From C-114 sp963719285 (GTDB taxonomy: Bacteria; Chloroflexota; Limnocylindria; Limnocylindrales; CSP1-4), in contig CAVRBO010000001.1 of assembly GCA_963719285.1 (NCBI GenBank), positions 1,426,001 through 1,490,000 on the forward strand: a stretch of 64,000 bases of DNA, given 5' to 3'. A model generated the notes under the pieces. That model made no database searches. It was not told the DNA's origin and saw nothing but the letters and a program-made list of their open reading frames with translations. The position numbers and the translations under genes were made by a program. Of this stretch, positions 36,334 to 44,080 are shown piece by piece. Numbering within the stretch: the first letter of the stretch is position 1; each line of letters starts with the position of its first letter.

Positions 36334-37414
36334 CCGCGAGCTGGCCCATCCGATCCGTGAGGCCGCGCTCCCCGGACCGGGCGGCGGCTCCCGCCTCGGG
36401 CGGTTCCCCCTCCCCCGGGCGGTGGAAGAACTGCCCGAATCCGCCCTCGGCCTCCAGGTCGCGCCGGACCATCACGCTGTCGTACGTCTCGAGGGCCTTC
36501 GCCACCCGATCCACGAGTGGCCGCGGAAAGCCGAGCGCGACCCCCACCTCCCGCACGGCCGAACGGGCCCGGTACGTGACGAGGTTGCAGACCATTCCCG
36601 TGTGGTCGGGGCCGTAGCGTTCGTAGACGTACTGGATGACCTCCTCGCGGCGCTCGGACGAGAAGTCGATGTCGACGTCCGGGTAGGCGGTCCGGCCCTC
36701 GTTGATGAACCGCTCGAACAGGAGGTTGTGGCGGATCGGGTCCACCCGGGTGATGCCGAGGACGTAGGCCACGATCGAGTCCGCCGCGCTGCCCCGACCC
36801 TGGGCCGGGATCCCCCGCTCGCGGGCGAAGCGCATGAGATCCCAGCAGATGAGGAAGAACTCGGCGAGGCCCGTCCGCTCGATGACGTCGAGCTCATGGG
36901 CGAGCTGGCGGACGACCGCCGGGGTCATGGGGTGATAGCGCCACTGCGCGCCGGTCCAGCACAGCTGCGAGAGATGGCTGAACGGCGTCTCCCCGTTCGG
37001 GACCGCGAACCCCGGGAAGCGGTAGCGCTCGAAGCCCAGCTCGACCGAGCACGCGGCGGCCAGCTCGCCCGCCGAGCGCAACCCCTCCGCCCAGGCCCGG
37101 GCCGTGCGGGGGTCCGTCGACTCGGTCTCCACGTCGCCGGGCGGAAGGTTGGCGAGTTCGTCGGCCGATTTCAGGTACGCCTCGCCGGTCGGGCTGCGCA
37201 GGTCGGCCAGCGTCTCGAGCGAGCGGCCGTGGCGGATCGCCGTGAGGACGTCGTGCAACTCACGATCCTCGGGCAGGGCGTAGTGGACGTCGTTGGTCAC
37301 GACGACCGGCAGGCTCAGTTCCTCGGCCAGGAGCGCCGTCTCCGCCACGAGCCAGTCGTCGTCCATCGCGAGGTGGTGCTGGAGCTCGAGGACGAAGCCG
37401 GCCGACGCGACGGA

Positions 37415-38220
37415 CGCGTCGCCACTCCCCGGAGAGCGGCCCGATAGCTGCCCCGACCGGCTCGGCCGGCGCGACGGCCGGCGCCGCCACCGCCACCGCC
37501 ACCGGCAGCGGAGCCGAAGAGGCGTGCGTACCGCTCCGCCACCGCACGGGCGCCCTCGCGGTCGCCGGCGAGGAGCCGCCGGGCGATCTCCCCGTCGCGG
37601 CATCCCGACAGCGCGACCAGGCCCTCGGCGTGCTCGGCCAGGAGCGCCTGGCTGAACCGGGGCACGCCCTTCGTGCCGGCCATGTTCGCCCGCGAGACGA
37701 GCCGGCAGAGGCTCCGATAGCCCATCGCATCCCTGGCCAGGAGCACGAGATGCGGCCCGCGCACGCCCGTGCCCACTCCGCGGAGGTCCTCCTTGACCGT
37801 GGCGCGATGACCCGGCAGGCGCGTCCGCACCGGCCGGGGGCGGGCCGGCCGACCCTCGATCGGCAGGTCCGCCGCCCCCGCCGCCCCGTCCGGCGCGACG
37901 TCCAGCCCGCCGAACACCGCGGGTCCGGGCCGCGCCCGGCGACGACCCGCCCGGCGAGCGGGTACGACCAGGCCGCCCGGATCGGGGACCGCCGGGTCGA
38001 CGAACTCGACCTCCACGCCGATGACCGGATGGATGCCCGCCTCCGCGGCCGCGGTCGCGAACCGGACGACGCCGTACAGGCCCTGGTGATCGGTGACGGC
38101 CAGCCCGGACAGTCCCAGGGCGACCGCTCGCTCTACCAGCTCGTCGGGCGCCGAGGCACCGTCGAGGAACGAGAAGTTGGTGTGGCAGTGGAGCTCGGCG
38201 AACGGGATCCGGTCGACCAT
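37415..38220 (-). pseudogene. dnaE2: error-prone DNA polymerase DnaE2, N-terminal PHP part
   Basis: The PHP domain opens MVDRIPFAELHCHTNFSFLDGAS, with histidines at residues 11 and 13 as in DnaE2, then TDHQGLYGVVRF and LVLLARDAMGYRSLCRLVSRAN, up to YARLFGS. It then enters a Gly-rich stretch, leaves the correct frame and would stop at 37315. I choose ATG 38220 over ATG 38232, because the latter lies inside the -10 hexamer TATCAT that directly follows the LexA box. At imuA' the ATG sits at the equivalent distance. The segment between DHQGLY and RATVKEDLRG contains an Arg/Pro-rich insertion as well. Confidence 0.85.
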
Positions 38221-38234
38221 CGGACCGCTCATGA

Positions 38235-38250
38235 TAGAACAGACGTTCTA
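38235..38250 (-). promoter_or_regulatory. LexA (SOS) box of dnaE2
   Basis: TAGAACAGACGTTCTA is a perfect palindrome except for its four central bases, and fits the GAAC-N4-GTTC LexA consensus of Gram-positives. On the minus strand it runs straight into TATCAT (38231-38236), a near-consensus -10 box, so bound LexA would cover the promoter. The dnaE2 ATG follows ten bases after the hexamer. Confidence 0.93.
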
Positions 38251-38338
38251 CTGACGCGGACGCACCACCCGATGGGACCGGAGCCCATGGCCCCTTCGTA
38301 CGCTGGTCGGCTGGGGTCTGGTGGGGTCTAATGCAGCC

Positions 38339-39931
38339 ATGTCGCAACCCACGGCTCACCCGCGGGTCGCGCGCGCCCAGCCTTCCGCACGCGCGCTCGG
38401 CCGCCTGGCCGGCATCGGGATCGCCTTCATCCTGGTCGCCGGATCGTTCATCTCCGGCCCTCGGGCCGCCCTGGCCCTCGCGGCCGCCGGTCCGGCGCGG
38501 GTGGTGACGGCCGGGTCCGCCGCCGTCGTCGACCCGGGGATCCGTCCGCTCGTCGCGCAGACCCGACCGCTCAGCCGGATCGTGTACGGCTACCTGCCGT
38601 ACTGGAAGCTCGACGCCGGCACGGCCGGGCGGCTCCAGTACGACCTCGTCTCGACCATCGCGTTCTTCGGCCTCGGGATCGCCGCCAACGGCTCGATCGG
38701 GATGACCGCGGCGGGCGCCAAGGCGTACATGAGCGACAACGCGATCGCCGTGACCAATGCCGCCCACGCGGCCGGCGTGCGGGTCGTCCCGACCTTCCAG
38801 CTCTTCGATTCGGGAGCCCTCACCAAGATGACCGCGTTCCTCGGCAGCGCGGCCGCCCAGGACCGGTTCATCAAGCAGGCGCTCGACCTCATGGTCCAGC
38901 GCTCCGCGGATGGGGCTAACCTCGACTTCGAGCCGCTCCCCGAGAGCCAGGCCGCGGGCTTCCTTGCCTTCGTCGACAGGTTCGGCAAGGCGCTGCGGGC
39001 GCGGATCAAGGGCGCCCAACTCGTGGTGGCCACATCGGCCGGGGCGGGCGGGACCCTCGTCAGGGGCCTCGTCCCGATCGTCGACTACATGTTCGTGATG
39101 ACGTACAACTATCGCTGGAGCGGCTCGACCGTGGCCGGCGCGATGGCGCCGCTCGACAACACGACCCGCACGGTCAAGATCCACATCAGTCGCTACCTGA
39201 CCCGCGCGCCGGCCTCCAAGATCATCATGGGCATCGGCTACTACGGCTACGACTGGCCCGTCACGAGCCCGGTCGCGAACGCCAAGGTCCAGCCCAGCGT
39301 CCCGAACCACGGCGGCGTCTGGAGCGTGACCTACTCATCGATCAGGACCTGGCTCGCCCAGCACCCGGAGATCGTCCGCCACGAGGACACCGCCCAGGGC
39401 AGCGGCTGGTTCACCTACTACGACGCCGCGTCCAGGAGCGACCGCGAGGTCTACTTCGAGGACGAGTTCAGCGTCGCCGCGAAGGACGACTACGCGATCG
39501 CGAACGGCCTCGCCGGGGTCGGCATCTGGACCCTCGGCAACGACGGCACCTACCCCGAGCTCTGGAACGTCCTGCGCTCGAAGTTCTACGCACCAGATCA
39601 CAGGCTCGTGATGCGCGTCAAGCCGAGCGGTATCGCCGTCTCCGGCGGCAAGGTCACCCTGAACATCTGGGAGTCGATCACCAACGCCGGCAACATCCCG
39701 GAGCGCGGGACGATCACCTGGCATGTCCGCGATGCGACGGGCAAGTCCCGGGCCCATGGTTCACGGACCGTCCTGCTGTACCCCGGCCAGAAGCTCAGTT
39801 TCATGATCCATGGCGCCGCGATCGGGTCGCCGAGCGGCCTGAAGGCCGGCACCTACAGGATCGCGATCACCTTCACCGGCGTCGGCGTGAAGGTCGTCGG
39901 TCCGGCTGCAAGATTCCGCCAGCCTTTCTGA
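38339..39931 (+). CDS. secreted glycoside hydrolase family 18 protein
   Basis: The 530-residue protein has an N-terminal hydrophobic export signal (GIGIAFILVAGSFISGP). The GH18 barrel begins at VYGYLPYWKLD. The catalytic strand DGANLDFEPL supplies the terminal acid of the DxxDxDxE motif, and MTYNYRWSGS and the late GVGIWTLGNDG are also typical. About 115 C-terminal residues form a beta-rich domain (LVMRVKPSGIAVSGGKVTLNIW...). It resembles SleL/YdhD-like enzymes that act on peptidoglycan or chitin; the substrate is unproven. A GTG 18 bases upstream is an alternative start. It interrupts the two halves of the SOS cassette. Confidence 0.85.
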   Translation: MSQPTAHPRVARAQPSARALGRLAGIGIAFILVAGSFISGPRAALALAAAGPARVVTAGSAAVVDPGIRPLVAQTRPLSRIVYGYLPYWKLDAGTAGRLQYDLVSTIAFFGLGIAANGSIGMTAAGAKAYMSDNAIAVTNAAHAAGVRVVPTFQLFDSGALTKMTAFLGSAAAQDRFIKQALDLMVQRSADGANLDFEPLPESQAAGFLAFVDRFGKALRARIKGAQLVVATSAGAGGTLVRGLVPIVDYMFVMTYNYRWSGSTVAGAMAPLDNTTRTVKIHISRYLTRAPASKIIMGIGYYGYDWPVTSPVANAKVQPSVPNHGGVWSVTYSSIRTWLAQHPEIVRHEDTAQGSGWFTYYDAASRSDREVYFEDEFSVAAKDDYAIANGLAGVGIWTLGNDGTYPELWNVLRSKFYAPDHRLVMRVKPSGIAVSGGKVTLNIWESITNAGNIPERGTITWHVRDATGKSRAHGSRTVLLYPGQKLSFMIHGAAIGSPSGLKAGTYRIAITFTGVGVKVVGPAARFRQPF

Positions 39932-40000
39932 GAAAAACTCATCCGAATCGCCTTCGGAACGCGTAACATCTCAGGACAACGCGGCGTCTGGGTATCCACG

Positions 40001-40123
40001 ATGCGGCAGTATCGACCGGTGACCACGCGACTCCTCCGCTCCGCGGTGGCGTTGGCGGTCGCCGCACTGCTCATCCTCGGCATCCTCCCGCTCGTGCTCG
40101 CAGCCGAAGGTGCCGCGAGCTGA
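40001..40123 (+). CDS. possible 40-residue single-helix membrane protein
   Basis: The short frame MRQYRPVTTRLLRSAVALAVA... has a basic N-terminus followed by one hydrophobic helix (AVALAVAALLILGILPLVLA) and a short tail. It looks like a small membrane protein or a cleaved leader peptide. No clear Shine-Dalgarno sequence and no homologue known to me. Confidence 0.4.
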   Translation: MRQYRPVTTRLLRSAVALAVAALLILGILPLVLAAEGAAS

Positions 40124-40229
40124 ATAGATACCATCCTGCGCCTGGGGGTGCGGGATGATCCCGGCGGCGCCCGGTCGCGATGATCGGCCGCCGACCCGCC
40201 AATACGCCTGGTGAGCGGGCGTCTTGGCC

Positions 40230-40265
40230 GCAGGGGCCTCGTCACTTCGGTGGCGGGGCCCCTGC
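40230..40265. other. strong nested stem-loop
   Basis: GCAGGGGCC pairs with GGCCCCTGC, and inside it GTCAC-TTCG-GTGGC forms a second stem with a UUCG loop. It lies between two small-protein frames. There is no T-run, so it may be an attenuator or processing hairpin rather than a terminator. Confidence 0.5.
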
Positions 40266-40387
40266 CACTCCTGGCGATCCCACCGATCGGACCGGGATCG
40301 CACGCCCGGCATCACGCCGGGGCCCGGTCACTCGTCGTGGGTCGTGTCGCCATCACCGGGCGGGGCCCGGCGTACGGGGGAACGGAT

Positions 40388-40495
40388 GTGCAATCCACAC
40401 GACGTCGGGACTTCGGAGCGCTGCTGTTCGTCGTCGGGCTGTTCGCGGTGATGCTCGTGACGAGCCTCGCGCTGGGGTCCTCGCACGTTCGCTGA
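40388..40495 (+). CDS. possible 35-residue single-helix membrane protein
   Basis: The GTG start follows GGGGGAA. The peptide has a basic N-terminus (QSTRRRDFG) and one hydrophobic helix (ALLFVVGLFAVMLVTSLAL). It is convergent with the DUF6504 gene. The composition is credible for a small membrane protein, but there is no other support. Confidence 0.4.
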   Translation: MQSTRRRDFGALLFVVGLFAVMLVTSLALGSSHVR

Positions 40496-40539
40496 GGGCG
40501 GGCGACCGGCGCCGCACGGCGCGTTGCCGGCGAGGCCGC

Positions 40540-40788
40540 TCAGTCGTAGAGGCGCTCCAGGTGCCACGTCCCGTCGGTCCGGTCCAGATAGACGAGGGCC
40601 AGCCAGCGACGCCCGACGACCTTGAAGTAGTCGCGCGAGATCCCCTCCCGCCACCACGACTCCTCCACCCGCCAGCGATTGCACACCTCCACCTGCTCGC
40701 GCCGGCCGTTCCACGCGATCGCGACGAGCCGGCCGGCCGGATCCACCTCCGCCTCGATCGTGGGGTGCTCGCGCAGGAGCCGGGTCAT
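40540..40788 (-). CDS. DUF6504 family protein (SOS cassette partner)
   Basis: The 82-residue protein has the Trp/Arg-rich core VCNRWRVEESWWREGISRDYFKVV and ends TWHLERLYD. I recall DUF6504 proteins with the motif RDYY/F...LERLYD beside or fused to ImuB in Actinobacteria. Its ATG overlaps the imuB stop (ATGA), so it should be co-translated with the SOS mutagenesis genes. The role is unknown, but the context argues for a mutasome accessory. Confidence 0.8.
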   Translation of the reverse strand: MTRLLREHPTIEAEVDPAGRLVAIAWNGRREQVEVCNRWRVEESWWREGISRDYFKVVGRRWLALVYLDRTDGTWHLERLYD

Positions 40789-42305
40789 CGAGCGGCCTCC
40801 CGGCCGGGGCTCACGACCGGCGAGGAGACCGTCGCCGCGGAGCCGACCCCCGGCATCACCCAGCGCCAGCGCGCCTCGGGCAGCGGCGCCTCCGGGTCGC
40901 CGATCTCCGCCCATCGGATCCGGTCCTCCCCGAACGTGAGGGCCAGGCGGACGAGCTGCCAGCCGAGACGGGCCGAGCGGGCCGCCTGGGGAACGAACAG
41001 GGCCAGCTGCTGACCGGCCGCCGGGGCGACCTCGGCCAGCTCGAGCTCCAGGCGGGCGACCGGCGCGGACGGCGGCGTCCGTTCCAGGCGGGCGAAGAGC
41101 AGGCGCTCGATGGCCTCGGCCTCGGCGGTCGGTTCGGGCAGGCGCTGCTCGATGGCGATGTCCGGCGAGGTGCCACGGGGCGCGAACGTCACGTCGAGCG
41201 CCAGGCGGAGGTGGACCGTCGCCGTCGCCATCCCGCGGGCGAGGAGCTGGTCGGCGAGCGCGGCGACGAGCCGGTGGAGGAGGAACCGGAGCGGCTCCAG
41301 GTCGTCGACCGCCGGCTCGACCGGGAGCGCGAGCGACATCCGCTCGGGTGCCCGTCGCGGCCGGAACGGATCGGTTTCCTCGCCCCGGGCCCGAGCGTGG
41401 AGCAGCTCCCCGTCCGTCCCGAACCGGGCCACCAGCGCCGAACGCGGGATGGCCGCCACCTGGCCGATCCGCCCCAGCCCGAACCGGGCCAGCCGGGCAC
41501 GGACTTCGGGATCGCCATGCAACAGGGCGGCGGGGAGTGGGGCGAGGAACGCGGCCTCGCCACCCGGCTCGACCGAGGTGAGCGGCCCCTCGGTCGTGGC
41601 GCGGGCCGTTCCGTGCTCCGTTCCGTGCTCCGTCCCGTGCTCCGTTCCGTGCCGGATACCACCGGAGATGGTGCTCGCCACTGCTGTCGCGCCACCCCGT
41701 GCAGGGCGTACCACCGAGGGTGGTGGCTGGCGCAGAACGGTGCGATCCAGGTGCCTACCACCACCGGGGGTGGTGAACGGTGCCGGACGGTGCGGCGACT
41801 CGGTCGCGGAGGTGGCGGCGATCAGCGCGGCGAAACGCGTCCCGGCGATACCGGCCCGGGGCGAGCCCGGCAGGATCGGGGCGAGTGCCGTGCGGATCCG
41901 CTCCACGAGCTCGGGCTCGGGGCCCCACAACCGCTCGAGCCCGTCGATCTGGATCTCGATCCGCCCGAACGCGCGGTCGGCCGGATCCGTCTCCCCGGCG
42001 ATCCCGGGGCTGAACCCCGCGAGCCGCTCGAGGGCCGTCTCGACCGCCGCCCCGTCCGCGAGCGGGTCCGGATCGAGGAAGAGGGCCTCAGGCGCCAGTC
42101 GGTGTGCGGTCCCCAGCGGCTGTCCGCGCTGGACGCCCAGGGCCATCGCGGCCGGACTCGCGTCGAGCACCGTGCCCGGCGTCCACGGCTGGCCGCCGAG
42201 GACGATCGGGCCGACGGAGCCGTCGACCGTCGACGGGAACGACGTGGAGCGCGACCGGGCGAGACGGAGCAGGAGGTGCGGCCAGTGGAGATGGAGGAGG
42301 CGCAT
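40785..42305 (-). CDS. imuB: ImuB, inactive Y-family polymerase-like mutasome protein
   Basis: The 506-residue protein resembles Y-family polymerases but lacks the acidic catalytic residues (LHLHWPHLLLRLARS at the start and IDGLERLWG where active enzymes have a DE pair), as expected for ImuB. Its job is to tether DnaE2 and ImuA' to the sliding clamp; the clamp motif QLALF is at residues 433-437. Between the palm and thumb regions lies an insertion with PPPSVVRPARGGATAVASTI and four HGTE repeats. The start lies 218 bases inside the imuA' frame. Confidence 0.92.
   Translation of the reverse strand: MRLLHLHWPHLLLRLARSRSTSFPSTVDGSVGPIVLGGQPWTPGTVLDASPAAMALGVQRGQPLGTAHRLAPEALFLDPDPLADGAAVETALERLAGFSPGIAGETDPADRAFGRIEIQIDGLERLWGPEPELVERIRTALAPILPGSPRAGIAGTRFAALIAATSATESPHRPAPFTTPGGGRHLDRTVLRQPPPSVVRPARGGATAVASTISGGIRHGTEHGTEHGTEHGTARATTEGPLTSVEPGGEAAFLAPLPAALLHGDPEVRARLARFGLGRIGQVAAIPRSALVARFGTDGELLHARARGEETDPFRPRRAPERMSLALPVEPAVDDLEPLRFLLHRLVAALADQLLARGMATATVHLRLALDVTFAPRGTSPDIAIEQRLPEPTAEAEAIERLLFARLERTPPSAPVARLELELAEVAPAAGQQLALFVPQAARSARLGWQLVRLALTFGEDRIRWAEIGDPEAPLPEARWRWVMPGVGSAATVSSPVVSPGREAAR
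41606..41653. repeat. 12-bp tandem repeat inside imuB
   Basis: Four consecutive copies of CCGTTCCGTGCT (one with C for T, the last ending GCC) encode four HGTE units. It abuts palindromic element copy B. Confidence 0.9.
41645..41780. repeat. palindromic element copy B, inside imuB
   Basis: The homologue of the element in dnaE2 has three TACCACC/GGTGGT palindromes at 41657-41675, 41709-41724 and 41756-41774. Order, orientation and approximate spacing match copy A. The distance from the second to the third palindrome differs by one base, so the third is read in another frame, yet both copies stay open. Confidence 0.8.
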
Positions 42306-43305
42306 GGCTGGTGGTCTCGACGAACGGGTGGACGGGGGCCTCTGAAGGGATGGCCGGAGCCTCGCGGAGGAGCGGGTCCCGGCCGAGACATCGATCGCGC
42401 TCGCCGCCGTCCGCGTAGAGGATCCGCAGATCCGCCCGCCGGCCCGACGGCCCGAACCGGTTCCGGGCGACGGTCACCTCCATCCGCTGGCCCACGACGT
42501 CGCGGCCGAGCCGGATCCACGTCCGCCGGGCGACCTCCAGGCGGAGGCCGGCCACCTCGGCGAGGGCACCGGTCATGCCGCTCGGCAGCCCCGGTGGCTC
42601 GAGGACGACGAGCAGGACGCCGGCCCGCCGGGCGATCGCCGCCAGCCGACGGAGCCGATCGGCCACACCGGGGCTCTTAGAACCCTGGCTGCCTGGCGTG
42701 CGCCGGGTCACCCCGGCGCCTTCGCCCGCTGGTCCTGCCCGCGCGGGGATCGGCACGGAACCTGCCCGAGCGACGCGAGGCTCAGGTTTGACGGTCGCTT
42801 CCATGTCGACCGCGAGGTCGACGACGAGGAGGTCGACCGCCCGACCCTGGACGAGCGAGCCGGCCATCGCCAGGCCCTCGTCGAGCGACTCGGGGGTCAG
42901 GACGACGAGCCACTCGAGCCGGACGCCACGGGCGACGGCCTCGACCGGATCGAGGCTGCGTGACAGGTCCAGCCAGGCGGCGATCGAGCCGGCCGCCTGG
43001 GCCTCCGCCACGAGTCGCATGGCGAGCGTCGTCTTGCCGCTCGAATGGTCGCCCCGGAGGGCGAGGCCGGCCTGGCGGGGGACGCCGCCCAGGCCGAGGA
43101 TCGCGTCGAGGGCGGCGAAGCCGGTGGGCACGACCGAGGCCTCGTCGTGCCGTGGCGCGACCTCGGGGAGCGCCGCCAGCTCGGACGGCAGGGGCACCGT
43201 GGCCAGCGCCCCGACGACCTCACCGGCGGCCCGCGGAGCTGCCGATCCCCAGCGAGCCTGAAGGGTCGCCAGGGCCGCCGTGACGTCGGGGGAAGCGTGG
43301 GTCAT
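42088..43305 (-). CDS. imuA': ImuA', RecA-like mutasome protein
   Basis: The 405-residue RecA-fold protein has Walker A GDHSSGKT at residues 85-92 and a Walker-B-like VDLLVVDLAVD, then RLRRLAAIARRAGVLLVVLEPPG. Proteins of this type work with ImuB and DnaE2 in SOS translesion synthesis. ATG 43305 lies nine bases after the TATCAT that follows the LexA box; the TTG at 43326 is inside the box and is rejected. The last roughly 70 residues are Pro/Arg-rich and overlap the imuB coding sequence by 218 bases, probably a run-on after loss of the original stop. Confidence 0.88.
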   Translation of the reverse strand: MTHASPDVTAALATLQARWGSAAPRAAGEVVGALATVPLPSELAALPEVAPRHDEASVVPTGFAALDAILGLGGVPRQAGLALRGDHSSGKTTLAMRLVAEAQAAGSIAAWLDLSRSLDPVEAVARGVRLEWLVVLTPESLDEGLAMAGSLVQGRAVDLLVVDLAVDMEATVKPEPRVARAGSVPIPARAGPAGEGAGVTRRTPGSQGSKSPGVADRLRRLAAIARRAGVLLVVLEPPGLPSGMTGALAEVAGLRLEVARRTWIRLGRDVVGQRMEVTVARNRFGPSGRRADLRILYADGGERDRCLGRDPLLREAPAIPSEAPVHPFVETTSHAPPPSPLAAPPAPSRPVALHVVPVDGRRLRRPDRPRRPAVDAGHGARRESGRDGPGRPARTAAGDRTPTGA

Positions 43306-43318
43306 CGCGCCCTGATGA

Positions 43319-43334
43319 TAGAACAAATGTTCTA
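43319..43334 (-). promoter_or_regulatory. LexA (SOS) box of imuA'-imuB-DUF6504
   Basis: TAGAACAAATGTTCTA has the same outer arms as the dnaE2 box and again runs into TATCAT (43315-43320) on the minus strand. The shared architecture indicates coordinate SOS induction of both transcription units. Confidence 0.94.
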
Positions 43335-43355
43335 TCCGTCAATGGGCCGGAGGCC

Positions 43356-43979
43356 CTATCTCGGGCGGCGCGCCGCCACCGCGTCGACGATCGTCGTCAC
43401 CCCCGTCCGCCAGGCCCGATCGACATCGCCGCCCAGCCGGAAGGCGCCGGCCAGCTCCATCGTCACGAAGCCGTGGGCGAAGGCGACGAACAGCCGCGCG
43501 GCATCGAGCGGCTCCTCGATCCGCCCCTTCGCGCCCTTCGAACCGCCCTTGCCGCCGCCCCGGTGCCGATCGTGCACGAGCGCCGTGAGGGCCGCCAGCA
43601 CCGGCGCGACGGCCGCCTCGTTCGACGCGGGCGAGATCCGCATGTCGTCGGGGAGCGCCGCGAACAGGAGTCCGTACGCGCCGGGCCGCCGATGCGCGAA
43701 GGCCCGGAACGCATCGGCCATCGCGATCAGGTCGGCCCGCGGATCCTTGCCCCTGGTGGCTCCGGACAGGGCGACCTCGAGCTCGCCGGCGGCGGCCTCC
43801 TGGACCGCCACCACGAGCGCCGCGCGGTCGCGGACGCGCTTGTAGAGCGACGGCGCCCGGACCCCGACCTCGGCCGCGACCGCCTGCATCGTCAACGCGT
43901 CGAGGCCGCCCGATTCGAGCAGACGGGCCGCAGTCTCGACGATCGCTTCATCGGTGGTCTTGGCTCGGGCCGGACTCAT
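43356..43979 (-). CDS. TetR/AcrR family transcriptional regulator
   Basis: The 207-residue regulator has a TetR helix-turn-helix at about residues 10-57 (DEAIVETAARLLESGGLDALTMQAVAAEVGVRAPSLYKRV) and a C-terminal ligand-binding domain of the WHG type (FRAFAHRRPGAYGLLF). A Gly/Lys-rich loop (HRGGGKGGSKGAKGR) is inserted before the last helices. It is divergent from DUF4260, with a multi-half-site palindrome between, suggesting control of itself and its neighbour. Confidence 0.92.
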   Translation of the reverse strand: MSPARAKTTDEAIVETAARLLESGGLDALTMQAVAAEVGVRAPSLYKRVRDRAALVVAVQEAAAGELEVALSGATRGKDPRADLIAMADAFRAFAHRRPGAYGLLFAALPDDMRISPASNEAAVAPVLAALTALVHDRHRGGGKGGSKGAKGRIEEPLDAARLFVAFAHGFVTMELAGAFRLGGDVDRAWRTGVTTIVDAVAARRPR

Positions 43980-43991
43980 GGGCCAAGGTTA

Positions 43992-44031
43992 GGCTATTGA
44001 CACTAGCCTTGCAAGGCTACATCATATAGCC
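43992..44031. promoter_or_regulatory. operator cluster and plus-strand promoter between tetR and DUF4260
   Basis: The perfect 16-bp palindrome TAGCCTTGCAAGGCTA (44004-44019) lies immediately downstream of TTGACA (43997-44002). Additional half sites GGCTA (43992-43996) and TAGCC (44027-44031) flank it, so four half sites alternate over 40 bp. The -10 may be CATCAT or CATATA just after the palindrome. This is a likely TetR operator. Confidence 0.75.
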
Positions 44032-44080
44032 ATCAGCCGGACGGACCGGTCAGGCCGCACCGACCAGGAGGACGCACCCG

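Larger units (their letters stand above)
33740..37414 (-). pseudogene. dnaE2: error-prone DNA polymerase DnaE2, polymerase part (frameshifted from its PHP part)
   Basis: This frame continues DnaE2 from FVLELQHHLAMDDDW onward. It carries the C-family palm: GRGSAADSIVAYVLGITRVDPI, the catalytic acids in AYPDVDIDFSSERREE, and KLIKLDLLGLGMLAAIDE. The fingers, helix-hairpin-helix and OB domain (VRIGGLVVTRQHPMTAKGTVFLALEDE) follow. A low-complexity insertion of about 280 residues (about 35610-36450) splits the palm. The reading frame differs by one base from the PHP part upstream, so either one base is wrong or the gene is broken. The upper boundary is approximate: the shift lies between about 37410 and 37515. 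DnaE2 does translesion synthesis with ImuA' and ImuB. Confidence 0.85.

Noticed and set aside
38221..39310. Extension of the DnaE2 polymerase frame upstream to a 1,856-residue protein
   Set aside because: The part beyond 38220 runs antisense through the GH18 gene and the LexA promoter and is Arg/Gly/Asp-rich. The real N-terminus is the PHP part in the other frame.
40124..40387. Riboswitch in the spacer after the GH18 gene
   Set aside because: I looked for c-di-GMP and c-di-AMP riboswitch landmarks and found none; only the hairpin at 40230-40265 stands out.
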